A stretch of DNA of 64,000 bases, taken from contig NZ_SOEB01000003.1 in assembly GCF_004365965.1 (NCBI RefSeq), forward strand, positions 164,322 through 228,321. Direction: 5' to 3'. The first letter of the stretch is position 1; each line of letters starts with the position of its first letter. Under the pieces are notes generated by a model, which ran no database searches, had not been told where the DNA came from, and saw nothing but the letters and a program-made list of their open reading frames with translations. The stretch comes from Rhodovulum visakhapatnamense. GTDB lineage: Bacteria; Pseudomonadota; Alphaproteobacteria; Rhodobacterales; Rhodobacteraceae. The position numbers and the translations under genes are program-made. Shown here piece after piece: positions 63,556 to 64,000 of the stretch.

Positions 63556-64000
63556 CGCGTCGGCGCGCCTCGGGCCCCTGCCCTTTCCGCGGCCCGGCGG
63601 CCGTCGGGCGGCCGTTGCCACCGGCACTCCGGGCAAGCACCGCGCGGGGCCGGTGCCAGGGGCACGAGGCGGGACCCCGCTCCTGTCGGCCAAGGGGGCA
63701 CGCACGGCCCGAGTCGGAATCGCAACCTTTGATGCCCGGCCCCACTGCCTGCCGCGCCGAGACGGGAGTGCGCGCCCGGCGCGCCGCCCTGCCGGTTCCG
63801 CGCCCGTGTCGGCAACGATCCGTCCGCAACGAAACGACCTGCGGGATCGTCCCCGTCGTTGACACAAGACAGCAGGAGCAAACGATAGTGAAGCGGACGC
63901 CCGGCAGCCTGCAGGTCCCCCGCGTCCATGGGGCGAGAAGACGGTTGTCTGGCACATGACGTAGCTTCGGCCCGACGCGGCCCGCGTTCTTTGCATCCTG
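63556..64000. other. Right end of the window, no gene supported
   Basis: About 445 bases after the response regulator. Several overlapping frames occur on both strands, but none has a ribosome site plus recognisable sequence. A gene starting beyond the window edge is possible. Confidence 0.4.

Overview
The window looks like chromosomal DNA of a purple non-sulfur alphaproteobacterium of the Rhodobacteraceae (Rhodovulum- or Rhodobacter-like; the genus is an inference). The evidence is very high GC, the rpmF-plsX-fabH-ihfA-merR core order, an rlmE/ppx-gppA pair, a protein with a VPLPA-type C-terminal sorting tail, a divinyl chlorophyllide 8-vinyl reductase (bacteriochlorophyll synthesis) and a nitrogenase cofactor-assembly operon.

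Layout. 1-6548: one left-to-right operon with a dipeptide/oligopeptide-type ABC transporter (dppB partial, C, D, F), then two genes that match the two halves of the plant Tm-1 protein (UPF0261 and a PEP-hydrolase-like TIM barrel) and an SRPBCC protein. 6961-11336: an exported alkaline phosphatase, then a small exported protein and an FtsX-type ABC pair whose permease has a striking His/Asp-rich extracytoplasmic loop, suggesting metal handling. 11395-15747: a small membrane protein, a heavily frameshifted calcium-repeat/Hint pseudogene, then a cyclase-family protein, an AhpD-like protein and a quinone oxidoreductase. 15770-18493: rlmE, ppx/gppA and the VPLPA-tailed protein. 18995-23603: a folate/corrinoid one-carbon cassette (virulence-factor-family protein, MetF-like reductase, corrinoid methyltransferase, small conserved protein, ASKHA ferredoxin-type corrinoid reactivator). 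23616-25100: a decayed SARP/hydrolase gene. 25880-31732: short-chain dehydrogenase, conserved unknown, ABC-F ATPase, olsB, msrB, bamE and yceD. 32052-37136: rpmF-plsX-fabH-ihfA-merR, tRNA-Pro(GGG) and dcd.

37143-41725 is a nif operon (nifE, nifN, nifX, DUF269, CCE_0567-type protein, fdxB) preceded by a NifA-type upstream site and a -24/-12 sigma-54 promoter. It stops at a transposon graveyard (41912-43902: broken IS3 and two broken IS481 halves). Beyond it lies the most unusual part of the window: a two-gene operon on the minus strand encoding giant proteins of 1460 and 1586 residues with no family I recognise. A decayed cytochrome c gene lies on its other side. The block from about 41.7 to 54.4 kb therefore reads as an accessory island.

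54408-64000 returns to chromosomal genes: trkH, bciA, ilvD, a VOC protein, modD, and a sensor kinase with two periplasmic solute-binding domains whose gene overlaps that of a single-domain response regulator.

Names rest on motif recognition by eye; no database search was run. Starts were chosen from Shine-Dalgarno spacing, overlaps and family length, and several differ from the longest open frame.
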